Source: Okapia johnstoni (Eukaryota; Chordata; Mammalia; Artiodactyla; Giraffidae). Taken from it: a stretch of 64,000 nucleotides of DNA. Numbering within the stretch: position 1 is the first letter of the stretch; every line of letters begins with the position of its first letter. The position numbers and the translations under genes were made by a program. Shown here piece after piece: positions 33,934 to 45,936 of the stretch. The stretch spans positions 52,922,385 to 52,986,384 of the forward strand of contig CM044315.1 in NCBI GenBank assembly GCA_024291935.2. The letters run 5' to 3'. The notes below the pieces were generated by a model. That model saw only the letters and a list, made by a program, of their open reading frames with translations. It was not told where the DNA came from and did not search any database.

Positions 33934-35580
33934 CATTTTCTCATTTTTGTTCTAACAAAAATGTGTTGCTTATCATTTCCGTTGTGCATATGATAAAAGT
34001 AAACCTTTTTGGTAAAGTAAACAAATCTAAATTAATAGAGCTTGTAGGCTATTGATCAGGTTTTAAATCCAGATTTCTTTAACTCCAAAAAACTGTTTCT
34101 TAATCCTGTAAATTCATCAACATTTTAGTAGTGGATAACTTTGAAATCTTATTTATATTATTATCTTTATTTTGCTTATTAGTGCTACCTAATTTTCTTC
34201 ATCAGACCTATATTACTCCTGAGGAATGAGCATTTTGAAAGGCAAAGAAAATGTACACTGATGATCAATCAGAAGATAACCAAAAGATGAACAGTATTAC
34301 CATATGTAAATTATATGTTGATCAATGATGTAAGGTAGGCATACAAATATAGGGGTGCATGTGTGTACCTATTTTTAATATCTAGAAAAAGATGTAGTTT
34401 ATATGTATTAATACACCCATATTATATTGGAAACTATCCTTAAGTTAGCAAAGTAATCTCGCTGTTAGCCCCAAATATTTTAAAGAATAAAATTTATAAA
34501 AAATTGACCATTCATCTGAGTCTAAGCATTAATTTTATAGTTCTTTTTTATGCTTAGGACAACACAAATTACCGATGCATTATTAGAGCACATCATTCTT
34601 AATTATTGGGAAAATTTATTTGACTTTTGTGTACAATATTCAAGTTTCAAAGCAGTTGCATCAATCTCTTTGGTTACTTCTGGCACCTTGGCAAAAGAGA
34701 TTGTGTACCCTGGACTCTTCTTACTAGATGCAGTATGCATAAACACATGCACACAGAAACATACCATCCCTGGTTGAATACTTCAATGGAAACAGTCAGT
34801 GTAATTGAAGATAAAGAAATAACATAATCCTTGATATTATTGCATTTATTATTCAATGAATTCTTTACATGTCCTCATAATAGAGGTTTGATTTTCATTT
34901 AGAATTATAGTTAAAGGAATGACCCAGACAAGTAATTATCTTGCCTTAAACCTAATGTGATTTTCAACTTCTCTCTATAAAAGAGGAAAATGAGGAAGTT
35001 AACCATTACCAGTTTTTTTTTTCTTTTAAATTAAATATGTGACATGCTCTGACTTTAATTATAAGTTAGTTTTTGATGTATATTTTTAATCTGATAGACT
35101 GAACTGACATTTTTCTCATCTTTACTACACAGATCAGTAGCTCCCACTAGTTGGTCAAGAGGTTAATGAGAAATAGATAGTAATAACCAAAAACATATGA
35201 GGATTTGTCCTGCTTCTCTCCATTCAAACTGATAATTTGCAGCATCTATCAAGTATTTTCTTGAAAAAGAATAAGCTATGCTAAAGTACCAGTAAGTAAA
35301 GAGTATGATATAGAACTTAATATCAGACAACAGTTCAGAGATTGCTTCCTCAGCTGCTTCCCTGTTACTAAATACAAACATATACAGTCCTGTACCAGAC
35401 TGTTCACACATTTCTTTGTCTTAAATGTGTATTTAATCTGGCACTTGTTATCTATAGGAATGAGTATAAATTTCTATCCTTTTTCGTGGCTAAATATTCA
35501 AGTAAGAATGTTATAATTTAAAGGCAGCACGCCCACATGCAAATGTACCTACAGATACAAACACACACATGTTTATATTA
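33934..35580. other. Unassigned intergenic DNA
   Basis: Nothing recognised. It contains a palindromic GCAGCAGCTGC string at 33935-33945, next to the BovB end. Confidence 0.5.
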
Positions 35581-36871
35581 TTTGTTGTTGTTCAGTTGCT
35601 AAATCATGTCCGAGTCTTCGCAATAAAATGGACTGCAGCATGCCAGGCTGATCTGTCCTCCACTATCTCCCAGAGTTTTCTCAAATTCATGTTCATTGCT
35701 GCTATCTAACCATCTCATCCTCTGCCACCTCCTTCTTCTGACTTCAATCTTTCCCAGCATCAGGGTCTTTTTCAGAGTTGGCTTTCAGCATCAAGTGGCC
35801 CAAGTACTGGAGCTTCAGATTCAATAACAATCCTTCCAGTGAATGTTCAGGGTTGATTTCCTTTCAAATTGACTGGTTTTGTCTCCTTGCTGTCCAAGGG
35901 GCTCTCAAGAGTCTTCTCCAGCACCACAATTCGAAAGCATCAATTCTTCAGCACTCAACCTTCTCTATGGTCCAACACTCACATCCGCACCTGACTACTG
36001 GAAAAACTATAGCTTTGATGATACAGACCTTTGACAGAAAGTGATGTCTCTGCTTTTTAGCATGCTGTCTATGTTTGCCAAAGCTTTCCTTCCAAAAAGC
36101 AAATGTCTCTGAATTTCATGGCCGCGGTCACCATCCTCAGTGATTTTGGAGGCCAAGAAAATAAAATCTGTCACTGTTTCCACTTTTTCTCTTTCTATTT
36201 GCCATGAAGTGATGGGACTGGATGCTATGATATTCTTTTTTATTTTGAATGTTGAGTTTCCAGCCAACTTTTTCACTCTTCTCTTTCATCCTCATCAAGA
36301 AGTCCTATAATTCCTCTTCACTTTCTGCCATTAGAGTGGTATCATCTGCATATCTGTGGTTGTTTATATTTCTCTCAGCAATCTTGATTCCAGCTTGTAA
36401 TTCATCAACCCCAGCATTTCACATGATGTACTCTGCATATAAGTTAAATAAGCAGGGTGACAATACACAGGCTTCACATACTCCTTTCCCAACTTGGAGC
36501 CAATCTGTTGTTCCACATCCAGTTCTATCGCTTCTTGACCTTCATGCAGACTTTTCAGGAGACAGGTAAGGTGGTCTGGTACTCCCATCTCTTTAAGAAT
36601 TTTCCACAGTTTGTTGTGATCCACACAGTCAAAGGCTTTGGTGTAGTCAGGTAAGTAGATGTTTTTTTCTGGAAATCCCTTGCTTTCTTCATGATCCAGC
36701 AAATGTTGGAGCACTAGTCTGGTTCCTCTGCTTCTTCAAAACCCAGTTTCTATATCTGGAAGTTCTCAGTTCACATACTGTTGAATCCTAGCCTGAAGGA
36801 TTTTGAGCATAACCTTGCTAGCATATGAAAAGAACACAACTGTACTCTTTTGAATGTAGTTTGAATATTCT
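35581..36871 (-). mobile_element. BovB copy F, 5'-truncated
   Basis: It runs antisense from a (GTT)n-type 3' tail at 35581 to the early RT region near 36870, where a SINE starts. The tail type matches copy D rather than the CAGTTCAGTT type of copy B, so at least two BovB 3' tail variants inserted here. Confidence 0.93.
36007..36714 (-). pseudogene. BovB reverse transcriptase of copy F, frameshifted
   Basis: Two minus-strand frames carry the protein. 36364-36714 includes motif A (LPDYTKAFDCVDH, first position altered) and RT thumb-side text. 36007-36276 includes ASSPITSWQIEREKVETVTDF. The YADD region (near 36340) falls in the break between the frames. Not functional. Confidence 0.85.
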
Positions 36872-37062
36872 TCTCAGGTGGCTCAGTGGTGAGAATCTGC
36901 CTGCCAAGCAGGAGACACAGTTTTGATCCCTGGATCAGGAAGATCCCCTGGAGAAGGAAATGGCATTATTCTTCCCTGGAAAATCTTAAGGACAGAGGAG
37001 TCTGGAAGGCTACAGTCCATCAGAATGCAAAACATTGGAGAAGACTTAGTGACTTAACAATA
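36872..37062 (+). mobile_element. BovA-type SINE
   Basis: The tRNA-like head CTCAGGTGGCTCAGTGG and body GGAAGATCCCCTGGAGAAGG run to GACTTAGTGACTTAAC. It abuts the 5'-truncated end of BovB copy F directly. Confidence 0.9.
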
Positions 37063-37164
37063 ACTATAGTAGTTATAATATGCTATATCCTGTCATGTTA
37101 AGCTCCATATTGTTATGTATAACAGAATTAATACAAAAATATTCCAAAATGAGCTGATCAAAGG

Positions 37165-38155
37165 AACTCACTTTTAAAAGTATTACATATTACCAAAATC
37201 CAAAACACTAAGAATACCAAATGTTAGCAAATATGTGGAACTTTCACTCATTGCTTTGGGGAATGAAAACTGTCACTTTGGAAGACAGATTAGCAGCTTC
37301 TTACGAGGCTAAACATTGCTATACAATCTAGCATTTTGTACTTCTTGATATTTATCCAAAGGAGTTGAAAAATTTTGTGCACATGAAAACCTGCATATGA
37401 ATGTTTGTTACAACTTTATTCATAATTTCCTAAACTTGGAAGAAATCCAGTATACTTCATTAGGTAACTGATTAAAGAAATTGTGGTACATCTAATAGAG
37501 AAATATTCAGTGCTAAAAAGAAATGAGCCAACAAACCATGAAGACATAAGGGAATCTTAAATGCGTGTTACTGAATGAAATAAGTAAATCTGAAAAGGGT
37601 ACATGCTGTATGATTAAAGCTATATAACATTCTAGAAAAGGCAAAATGATGGAGACAGTAAAAGATCAGTGGTTTCCAGGGGTTGGGATGGGGAATTATG
37701 AAAAAGAGGAGCACAGAGAAATTTTTAAGGGTAGCAAAACTACTTTGGATGGTACCATAGTAGTGGGTGGGGCTTCTCTGGTAGCTTAGATGTTAAAGAA
37801 TCTGCCAGCAATACAGGAGACCAAGGCTTGACCCTTAGGTCGAGAAGATGCATTGGAGAAAAAATGGCTACCCACTTTAGTATTATTGCCTGGATAATTC
37901 CATGGAGTGGTACATGTCATTAAACTTCAGGCAAAACCCATAAAAGATACAACACCAGGAGCGAATCCCAAAGTAAACTATAGACTTAGAGGGATAATAT
38001 GTGTCAGTGTAGGTCCATCTAGAATAGCAAACTGTGCTGTGGGATTTTGATAGTGAGAGTAGCTATGCAAATGTGGGGGTAGGAGATATATGGGAAATCA
38101 CTGTACCTTCGACTCCATTTTTCTGTGAATCTAAAACTGGTCTAAAAATTGAAGC
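37165..38155 (+). mobile_element. Old L1 3' end, split by a SINE
   Basis: It is recognised by ORF2 C-terminal text (TTTATCCAAAGGAGTTGAAA, GAACTTTCACTCATTGCTT). The 3'UTR follows, with GATGTAGGTCC-, AAACTATAGACTTAG-like text and a terminal block near CTAAAACTGGTCTAAAAATTG. Confidence 0.8.
37771..37905 (+). mobile_element. BovA-type SINE lacking its 3' third
   Basis: The head GGCTTCTCTGGTAGCTTAG and body are present to TAATTCCATGGA, then L1 text resumes. The BovB-derived tail needed for retrotransposition is absent, so it was lost after insertion. Confidence 0.85.
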
Positions 38156-38513
38156 ATAGTTTTCAAAAAATATGACATATGCAATTGATTTATTGGTCTC
38201 AATATTTTGGTGAAAAACCAATGAAATAACATGAAGCCTAAAGCATAGAATGTTGAATATTTATCATAGTTCTCGAGTCTCCCGAAATGATTCCAAATTA
38301 TTTTTACCATGGTTGTCAAGGTTTCAAAACCTTGACAAATTCTACAAAATCTAGACAAATGCAGCTTTCATAAAAAGATGATTATAAATATGTCAAATAT
38401 CCAGTCATTTTAGTTACATCACTAAACCTATTTCAGGGCAGCTTTCAATTCTGAGTTTTCAGCATATTGTAAGCTAAGAGACTACCAGGAAGTTTGCTCT
38501 CCCTAAAACAGAA
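38156..38513. other. Unassigned intergenic DNA
   Basis: An 11-base inverted repeat with a short spacer, GTCAAGGTTTCAAAACCTTGAC, occurs near 38314-38335. Nothing else was recognised. Confidence 0.5.
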
Positions 38514-38634
38514 GGCAAGACTACTAGAGTGGGTAGCCATTCCCTTCTCCAGCGGATCTTCCCAATCCAGGGATTGAATCCAGGTATCATGCATTTAGGC
38601 AGATTCTTTGACGTCTGAGCTACCAGGGAAGCCC
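38514..38634 (-). mobile_element. BovA-type SINE head, antisense
   Basis: The antisense of the tRNA-like head ends at GAGCTACCAGGGAAGCCC (38634), and the B-box region is at 38565-38585. The BovB-derived tail is missing. Confidence 0.88.
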
Positions 38635-38699
38635 ATATGTTAGGGAATGTAACTTTCTCAGTGAAAATTTGCTGTCTTGGGAAGGTTAAGGATACTCCA

Positions 38700-39290
38700 G
38701 CTTTTTCTTTATTCTATTTTTTAGAATGCATTTGAAAAACAGAAAATAAATACATTACCTCAAATTTTAGAGTGTGGATATGTGCAACTCTCGCCGAGGT
38801 GGAGTTATATTTGATGGGTCCCTCTCATTAACTCCCAAAGACCTGCTGCAGCTGGTCATTTCTTTTTCGTTTCTACCACTCAGAAAACATTCACAAGACA
38901 TCTTTGCTAATGCTGACCATTCTGCATTGTGTATTGAGATCCTAAAGTGTGCTAATTACCCTGGATGGAATTCGAAATCTGATCTACTATGCCAGGAGTA
39001 AGACAGTAGTCCCTAGGAAGCATAAAGGGAAAAAGCTAGCCTTCAGCTTGTTAAGCCACCATGCTGGCCACTTCATCATAGAAGTCTTTATGTCCCTAGA
39101 AGCAGGAAAAATTTATACAGCTGCTTACAAATTAAAACAGATTGCTGAATAGGCAAGAGCTGCAGCTTCAAATCACTGTGAACAGTATTGGGAGAATTAG
39201 TTGCTTACTAGACTGGGAAGTTGCAAATCCAATTGAGCACAATAAAAAATACAATAATCTGTAATGGTCATGTACCTGCAAGAAATATAT
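38700..39290 (+). other. Unassigned stretch with two overlapping short frames
   Basis: Two overlapping plus-strand frames, 38774-39001 and 38949-39152, could be read as one product with a frameshift near 38970. I do not recognise the protein (blocks such as RNLIYYARSKTVVPRKHKG). The A-rich string near 39240-39260 could be the tail of an old processed pseudogene, but that is a guess. There is no splice-site or promoter evidence. Confidence 0.25.
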
Positions 39291-39344
39291 GACTTTGCTT
39301 AATAATATCTCAAACATTCAGAGCCACAATAATAATCATAATTT

Positions 39345-39560
39345 TGGTATATGTGTTTTGTGACTCAGTTGGTAAAGAATCTGCTTGCAATGCAGAAGAT
39401 CCAGGTTCAATCCCTGGTTTGGGAAGATCCCCTGGAGAAGGGAATGGCAACCCACTCCAGTATTCTTGCCTGGAGAATCCTAGCGACAGAGGATCCTGGG
39501 GGGGGCTACAAACCATGGGTTCGCACAGAGTTGGACATGACTGAGCAACTAACACCTTCA
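39345..39560 (+). mobile_element. BovA-type SINE
   Basis: The head carries an A-box-like GTGACTCAGTTGGTAAAG and a B-box-like GGTTCAATCCC. The body ends with GACTGAGCAACTAACACC. TTTGGT on both sides (near 39342 and 39561) may be the TSD. Confidence 0.93.
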
Positions 39561-40975
39561 CTTTGGTGCATACACCAATTTTTGAAACAATAGATATTTT
39601 TCAAATTGCAAACATTTTTAATTTGCAAAGTTTCAAGGTGAAAACACACAAAAAAATGCTCCAAGATATTAGCACAATCATTTTGCAAATGTTTTATTAA
39701 ATGTAAGAAAACATTTGGATCTGTATTCTTCTCCCTTACACATGTGATTAACCAAGCTAATTTGCAAAATCAAAAGTTTTCTTTTTGTCTTACATTTCCA
39801 ACAATGCATCAGTAGCCAAACTCTTGCTACAATTGCTAAAAATTTGGATTTTTAATAAACCTTGCTTCAGGTCTTCTTGCTTGTAATTCATGTTACCAAG
39901 ATTCAATGAATATTGCAAATGATCATTTTTCTTGTTATTCGAAAGCTACTCACTAATTTGGCAAAAGGTTTGCCCACATCTGATTTACTTAATACCCAAG
40001 TAAAATTAGATAAAATGAAGAGAATTATATATTAGCAAAATGTTTAATTTAGGTCCATGAGGCTGCTGATTCAGGCTTTCCAATAGAGCTGGCTGCTGTG
40101 GCTTGGCCCAGAGACAGCAACCATCACCATTATCTTCTTTACTCTTTTTATCATGTTCCAGAAAAAAATACCCTCTTCTTTCACTCAGAGCTTTGACCTC
40201 AAGATGGTTTTCTGCTTTTGTTTGTCCTTGCTGGGCCATTTTAACCACATTATATATTTTTGTATAAAAAGCCTCAAGCAATAATATCGAAAAATACTTG
40301 TTGAGTGCCTAATATTCTGTCAGTATTGAGTTACATGGACTTTGGCCAGGGCAGTAGATAAGGGGCATGGTATATATGGAAAGGAAGTTAGCAAAAATTG
40401 TGTACTCATTATTGGAAATGTACAATTTGACAGAAAAGAAAATATGTAAAGGAAATATATACGAAAAATAATGGCAACACAGCAAAGACTCTATTAAGTG
40501 CTGATTTATACGAGGCAATGTGAGAGCTCTAAACATTTTAAGAAAACACATTGTCCTACATCTACAGCTTAATATAGGAATAGATTTAGAAGATAATAGA
40601 TTTATGATCAGTGCTAATGAATTTGAAACAAAATCTCTTAAAAATCTGCTAATAATAAATTTATTCTCAAATTACTCTAAACAAGTAAGTATAGCATGGT
40701 AGTTTGCGATGACTTGAAAGTTTCAAGGATGCAAATGCAAGTCTAGTGAGAAAAATAAAATAAAATTGTTCCTGGCTTGAAGAACTCACAGAATTTCATA
40801 AACTTGGGGTTAAGTAAGTATTCTATTTTTCTTATTTTCCATAAATGTTTTCTCGTGGATTTAAGTAAAATCATTTTTATTGCTGTGAACCTCTATATTA
40901 CTTTCACCATTGTTACTTTTCATCATTATGATTTTGTGAGACAGACAAATGGAAAAATGCTTCTAAGTAGCTCTT
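39561..40975. other. Unassigned intergenic DNA
   Basis: Nothing recognised. The 60-90-codon frames look fortuitous. Confidence 0.5.
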
Positions 40976-40987
40976 ACTTTTCTCTAT

Positions 40988-41266
40988 GCTGCTGCCACTG
41001 CTAAGTCGCTTCAGTCGTGTCCAACTCTGTGTGACCCCATAGACGGCAGCCCACCAGGCAGCACACCTGGCTCCCCCGTCCCTGGGATTCTCCAGGCAAG
41101 AACACTGGAGTAGGTTACCATTTCCTTCTCTGATGCATGAAAGTGAAAAGTGGAAGTGAAGTTGTTCAGTCGTGTCCGACTCTTAGCGGCCCCATGGACT
41201 GCAGCCTACCAGGCTCCTCTGTCCGTGGGATTTTCCAGGCAAGAGTACTGGAGTGGGTTGCCATTG
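40988..41266 (-). mobile_element. Dimeric Bov-tA SINE with perfect 12-bp TSD
   Basis: Two antisense SINE units with a GCTGCTGCC-type tail. ACTTTTCTCTAT is exact at 40976-40987 and 41267-41278. The left unit contains a small duplication (CACCAGGCAGCACACCTGGC). The clean TSD suggests a fairly recent insertion. Confidence 0.96.
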
Positions 41267-41278
41267 ACTTTTCTCTAT

Positions 41279-41582
41279 AGATTAGCCAAATATAGCAAAT
41301 CAAAGGCCCAGTAACAGAGCCATGGGTACCACAGTGTTGAGATTTTGGATAGAGAAGAGAAGAGGAAATGAAGGAGACTCAGAGCAAGAACTAGAAAAGC
41401 TGGTAACATGGAAGCCACTTGTTTCAAGGAAGACATAATTCAAAGAAGGAATAGTCAACTGTGATGACTGACAGTGAAAACAGAAATAAATGAATAAAGA
41501 GAAATGCTCATTAGTTCTGTCAATAGGAACACTGTTGTTAGTCATAGTGATAGACATTTTTACTATGTAGTAGGAGAAAAGC
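41279..41582. other. Unassigned intergenic DNA
   Basis: Nothing recognised. Confidence 0.5.
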
Positions 41583-42198
41583 TGCAGAAAAAATCATTGT
41601 GGATGGTGGTTGCAACCATGAAATTAAAAGATACTTGCTCCTTGGAAGGAAAGCTATAAAAACCTAGACAGCACTTTAAAGAGGAGAGACATCACTTTTT
41701 TGACAAAGGTCCATATAGTCAAAGCTATAGTAGTCATGTATGGATATGAGAGTTGGACCACAAAAAATGATGAGCACTTAAGAACTGATGCTCTTGAATT
41801 GTGGCACTTGGGAAGACTCTTGAGAGTTCCTTGGATAGCAAGGAGATTAAACCAATCAATCATAAAGGAAATCAGTCCTGAATATTCATTGGAAGGACTG
41901 ATGCTGAAGCTGAATCTCCAATATTTTGGCCACCTGATGCAAAGAGCCAACTCACAGGAAAAGGCCTTGATGCTGGGAAAGATTGAGGGTAGGAGCAGAA
42001 GAGGGTGATAGAGGATGAGATGGTTGGATGGCATCACTGACTCAATGAGCATGAATTTGAGCAAACTCAAACTAGTGAAGATAGTTTGAGTTTGTGATAG
42101 TGAAGGACAGGGAGATAGTGAAGGACAGGGATGCCTGGCGTGTTGCAGTCCATAGGGTCAAAAAGAGTTGGACACGACTTAGCGACTGAACAATAGCA
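41583..42198 (+). mobile_element. BovB copy G, 3' 600 bp
   Basis: It starts at the codons for the TADGDCSHEIKR-like block and keeps an open piece at 41700-42008 (YESWTTKNDEHLRTDALELW). It ends CGACTTAGCGACTGAACAATAG. A hairpin and an 18-bp tandem duplication lie near 42063-42130. Confidence 0.93.
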
Positions 42199-42269
42199 CA
42201 CCACCTCCTAAGAATATTGTCAGGATTTTAAATGTGATAATGTATATAAAATATTTTATAACTGTCACA

Positions 42270-42543
42270 TGCTGCTGCTGCTAAGTCGGTTCAGTTGTGT
42301 CCGACTCTGTGTGACCCCATAGATGGCAGCTCACCAGGCTCCACAGTCCCTGGGATTCTCCAGGCAAGAATACTGGAGTGGGTTGCCATTTCCTTCTCCA
42401 GTGCATGAAAGGGAAAAGTGAAAGTGAAGCTGCTCAGTCGTGTCCGACTCTTAGCGATCCCATGCACTGTAGCCTACCAGGCTCCTCCGTCCATGGGATT
42501 TTCCAGGCAAGAGTACTGGAGTGGGGTGTCATTGCCTTCTCCA
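42270..42543 (-). mobile_element. Dimeric Bov-tA SINE, antisense
   Basis: Two SINE units with a GCTGCTGCTG tail. TSD: AACTGTCACA (42260-42269) and AATTGTCACA (42544-42553), 9 of 10. Confidence 0.95.
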
Positions 42544-42553
42544 AATTGTCACA

Positions 42554-43339
42554 AAGACAAGGGTTAATAAATATTACTTTTGTAATAGCTTGGTCAGTAG
42601 CTTAATGGGTTTAGTGAACACTTCTAGTCATTAAATCATGTCTTTACTTGGCCTACTGAACGACAACAGGAGAAAAAACTATATTTGTGTATTTTTGAAT
42701 GAGTGGATGATTTAGGATGAAGAGACAATAAATATAGAATAATCAATAAATGTTATAATCACAAATATAGATTATTTATATTTGCAATCAATAAATATAG
42801 AACAATCAAGGATAATCAAGAAATTTTGCTCTGAAGAGGAGACAGTTGTGCGCTAGTAACCGAAGGTCTCGTAGAGATTGTTGTTGCTCTTATTCATATT
42901 TTTTTCAAAATGGAAGCTCTTATGACGTATTTATATGCTGTTGGTAGTAGTCTGTTGAGGAAAACTGATGACTCAGGGATAAGAAGGTAATAAGAAATAG
43001 AATGTGTTCTTGAAAGACAAGAGGTAATAAAACTGACCTTTGATGAGAGTTGGGACATGTCATTATATTTTTTTAACAGAAATGTAGGCAGCATATCTGA
43101 TGTAGACTGGGCTGTAGATATTGCAGATTTGTCTGACTATCATTACCTCTGACAGTGCATTGCATAACAATTGTTAAACAGTTAGGTAAAAATTTTTTAA
43201 AAAGGTTAGGGGTCTTACCTAAATGTACAACAATTATTGATTAAGAGAAAACTAGTAATTTGGAATTCCAACAAGGATTACTTCTCACTTTGTTTAATGA
43301 ATTTTCTTGAAGACTCTTCAGCAGATGACTGTCCAATCT
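42554..43339. other. Unassigned intergenic DNA
   Basis: AT-rich. The string AATCAATAAATAT recurs at about 42740-42800. Nothing else was recognised. Confidence 0.5.
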
Positions 43340-44420
43340 GTATTTTTTGTTATTACCTTACTGAGGTATAATCTATTTACATATATAAATGGAATGCCCC
43401 CATTTTAACTCTACAATTCAATGAGTTTTGAAAAATTGCTGTAGTCCTATTTTTAAATTTATCTCTACAATTTTATGGTTTTGATGTTAAAATAATTTGT
43501 GTGACTATAAATTTACTTTCAAATTGTTGCTGGTAAGTCTTTCTCTGTCTGACTAACTTCGCTTAATATGATAATCTCTAGGTCCATCCTTGTTGCTATA
43601 CATGGCACTATTTTACTTTTTTATGACTGACTAATATTTCATTGTATAAATATAATACATCTTCTTTATCTAATTCATCTGCCAATGGCTATTTAGAGAG
43701 TTGTCAACCCTATTGAGTTTTCTGAAGGGCAAGCTTTTCATTTCATTACTGTTTTATTTCCTGTTTTCAACTGTATTTATTCTACTCTTTATTATTTCAT
43801 TTCTTCTACCTGCTCTGGATACACTTTAGTCTTTTCAAGTACTGAGGTAGGAAAATAGATTATTGATTTCACACTATTCATCTTCTCCTAATATAAGCAT
43901 TTGTGTGATAAATTTTCTTCTAAGCATTGCTTTAGCAGTATTTTACACATTTTGAAATGCTGCATCTTATTTTGATTCAATTATAATAACTTTTAATTCC
44001 CATCAAGATTTATTTGACCTATAAGAAAGGTTTTACAAATTCCTTATCTGCTAATTCTACCATCTATATCATTTTAGTATTTGTATCTAGCTAGTGTCTA
44101 TGGATAACTTTTCTCTTGGTATTAGGTCACATTTCTTTCTTCACATGACTGCTTAATTTATTGTTAGATTTGATGTTATGTTGCTAAATATCTGGACCTT
44201 GTAGCCTTCCTTTAAAGAGTATTAATTTTTTTCCCTCATCATAGTTACTTGTTTCTCAGCTTTTTAAAAATGTTTTTAGTGTGGATTTAGGGAGGCCTCT
44301 AGTTTGCAACTAATTTAGCTCTACTCTGAAGATATAATACTTCTGATATCTCTCCTGAATGTCACAGGTGTACAACAGGATTTATGCACTCTGGCTTTTT
44401 CAAATTGGAATGTTTCCCCA
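43340..44420 (-). mobile_element. Old L1 pieces, antisense
   Basis: The 3' ORF2 end (GTATAAATATAATACATCTTC, CATCTGCCAATGG) near 43530-43690 is followed by an upstream ORF2 block (TATAAGCATTTGTG, AAGCATTGCTTTAGC) near 43880-43950. Probable 5'UTR text lies at 44060-44400. Large deletions separate the pieces. Confidence 0.6.
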
Positions 44421-44709
44421 TCTTGTGTGAACTCTCAGAACTGTTCAGCTTATAGATTCCTGGTAATGATAACTTGCCTCCCTAGTTTCAGGGCCTAACA
44501 CTTAAGAGGAACAAATTCAAGGAGCTGGACTTAAAGAACTACACTGAAGGAGTTTTATCTGCAAGTGGATTTGATTCAAATGATGAGATTCTGAGACTGA
44601 GCTGATGTTATCAGCTCATTTATAATGAATTGTAATGGGATCATAATTTGGGCAACTTGGGAAGAAGTGAGTGTATATATCTGTGGGAGAGAAATGAATT
44701 ATTGTGAAA

Positions 44710-45300
44710 CCAAGGGGCATAACTGTGGAAAATGACCCCTAATGACCTCCACTTCCTTGTATTCTTGGCCCCATGTATTAATCTTTCCTTGAGTGTGGAC
44801 TTGACCTAATGATTATAATACAGCAAAAGTGATGGGATGTCACACCAAGATTAGGTTGCAAAAAGACTGACATCCATTTTTCTCTCACTCTCTTGCTCTC
44901 CAGCTCAACGGACAGGAGTTTGAGCAAGATCCATGAGCTTGGTGATAGACAGGGAAGCCTGGCCTCCTGCAGTCCTTGGGGGTCTCAAAGAGCTGGACAT
45001 GACTAAGGGACTGAATTGAACTCTTGCTCTCACTCTTGTTTCCATTCTGGTTCTCCCTTATTGTCTTGGAATCCTCACTGTGTGAAAAGCAAACTGTCAT
45101 TTGAGAGCTTTCCTATAAAGAGATTCCATGATATTAAACTGATGTCTTCAAACAACATCTAGTGTGGACTTAAAGCTTTCTAACAGCCATATGAATGATC
45201 CTGGAAGAGCATCTCCCTCATCTAACACCTTGATTACAGCTTCATAAGAAATCCGGAGACAAAGACATTTATTAAGCTGTTCCGCCAAAGATGCTAATTT
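44710..45300 (+). mobile_element. MLT1-like LTR (ERVL-MaLR), split by BovB
   Basis: GTGATGGGATGTCACACCAAG, GATTAGGTTGCAAAAAGACTG and the CTCTTGCTCTC region precede the BovB. CCATATGAATGATCCTGGAAG and ACACCTTGATTACAGC follow it in the order of this old LTR group. Non-coding; the subtype is uncertain. Confidence 0.5.
44901..45020 (+). mobile_element. BovB copy H, last 120 bp only
   Basis: Only the 3' end (GAGCTTGGTGATAGACAGGG to GACTAAGGGACTGAATTGAA) is present. The 11-bp CTCTTGCTCTC is exact at 44890-44900 and 45021-45031. Confidence 0.93.
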
Positions 45301-45936
45301 CCAGAGTCACTTGAAGACTGCCTAGCTCTGCCTTCCTCTTTACTCAGCCTTTCAAATTCAAGCATGTTCAGTTTCTATAAACTGTGATCTCAGACTAAAA
45401 ATGGTTGTATCAGTCATCTTTACCTTCCTTCCTTTCACCTCTCCCTCTTTCTTCCTCCCTCTCTCCATATTCTTTCTGTCTTTTCTATTATACGAAACAA
45501 GTCCAGAACTAGATAATCTTTCATGAATAAAAATAGAAATTATGCCATTCAAATTTCTAACATGAGTTTTTTCATTTTTTTCTAATTCCTATAAGTTTTG
45601 TTTTATTTTTCTTCAGTAGTGCTACTACCTTAAAAACTTTTTTTCTTTAGCACAGTTTTAGAAGGTTTTTGCTTATTTTACTGTCTACATTCAATGATTC
45701 TAATATTTAAAATATTTGTATTTCTACAGTTTGCTCATTTTACTGTATTCTTATACTGAAGTTTAATTTCCATGAAACTCCAGCTATCTTTGACTATATG
45801 CTGGACATTTTATTTGAAATCTATTTATAGAAATACAACTATAAATACAAAAACTTATTTCAAAACTACACTGAGGATACACTCTTTTTTTTATGTCTTT
45901 GATATATACACTCAGTTATGCCTTAGATGCAGGTTT
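45301..45936. other. Unassigned intergenic DNA with pyrimidine tract
   Basis: A CCTTCC/CTCTCC-rich run lies at about 45420-45470. Nothing else was recognised. Confidence 0.5.

Noticed and set aside
34550..34827. Two overlapping ~70-codon plus-strand frames
   Set aside because: No motif, no family resemblance and no supporting gene structure.
40988..42543. Regularly similar units that might suggest a CRISPR or satellite array
   Set aside because: The units are two separate dimeric SINEs, each with its own TSD; there is no regular repeat-spacer pattern.
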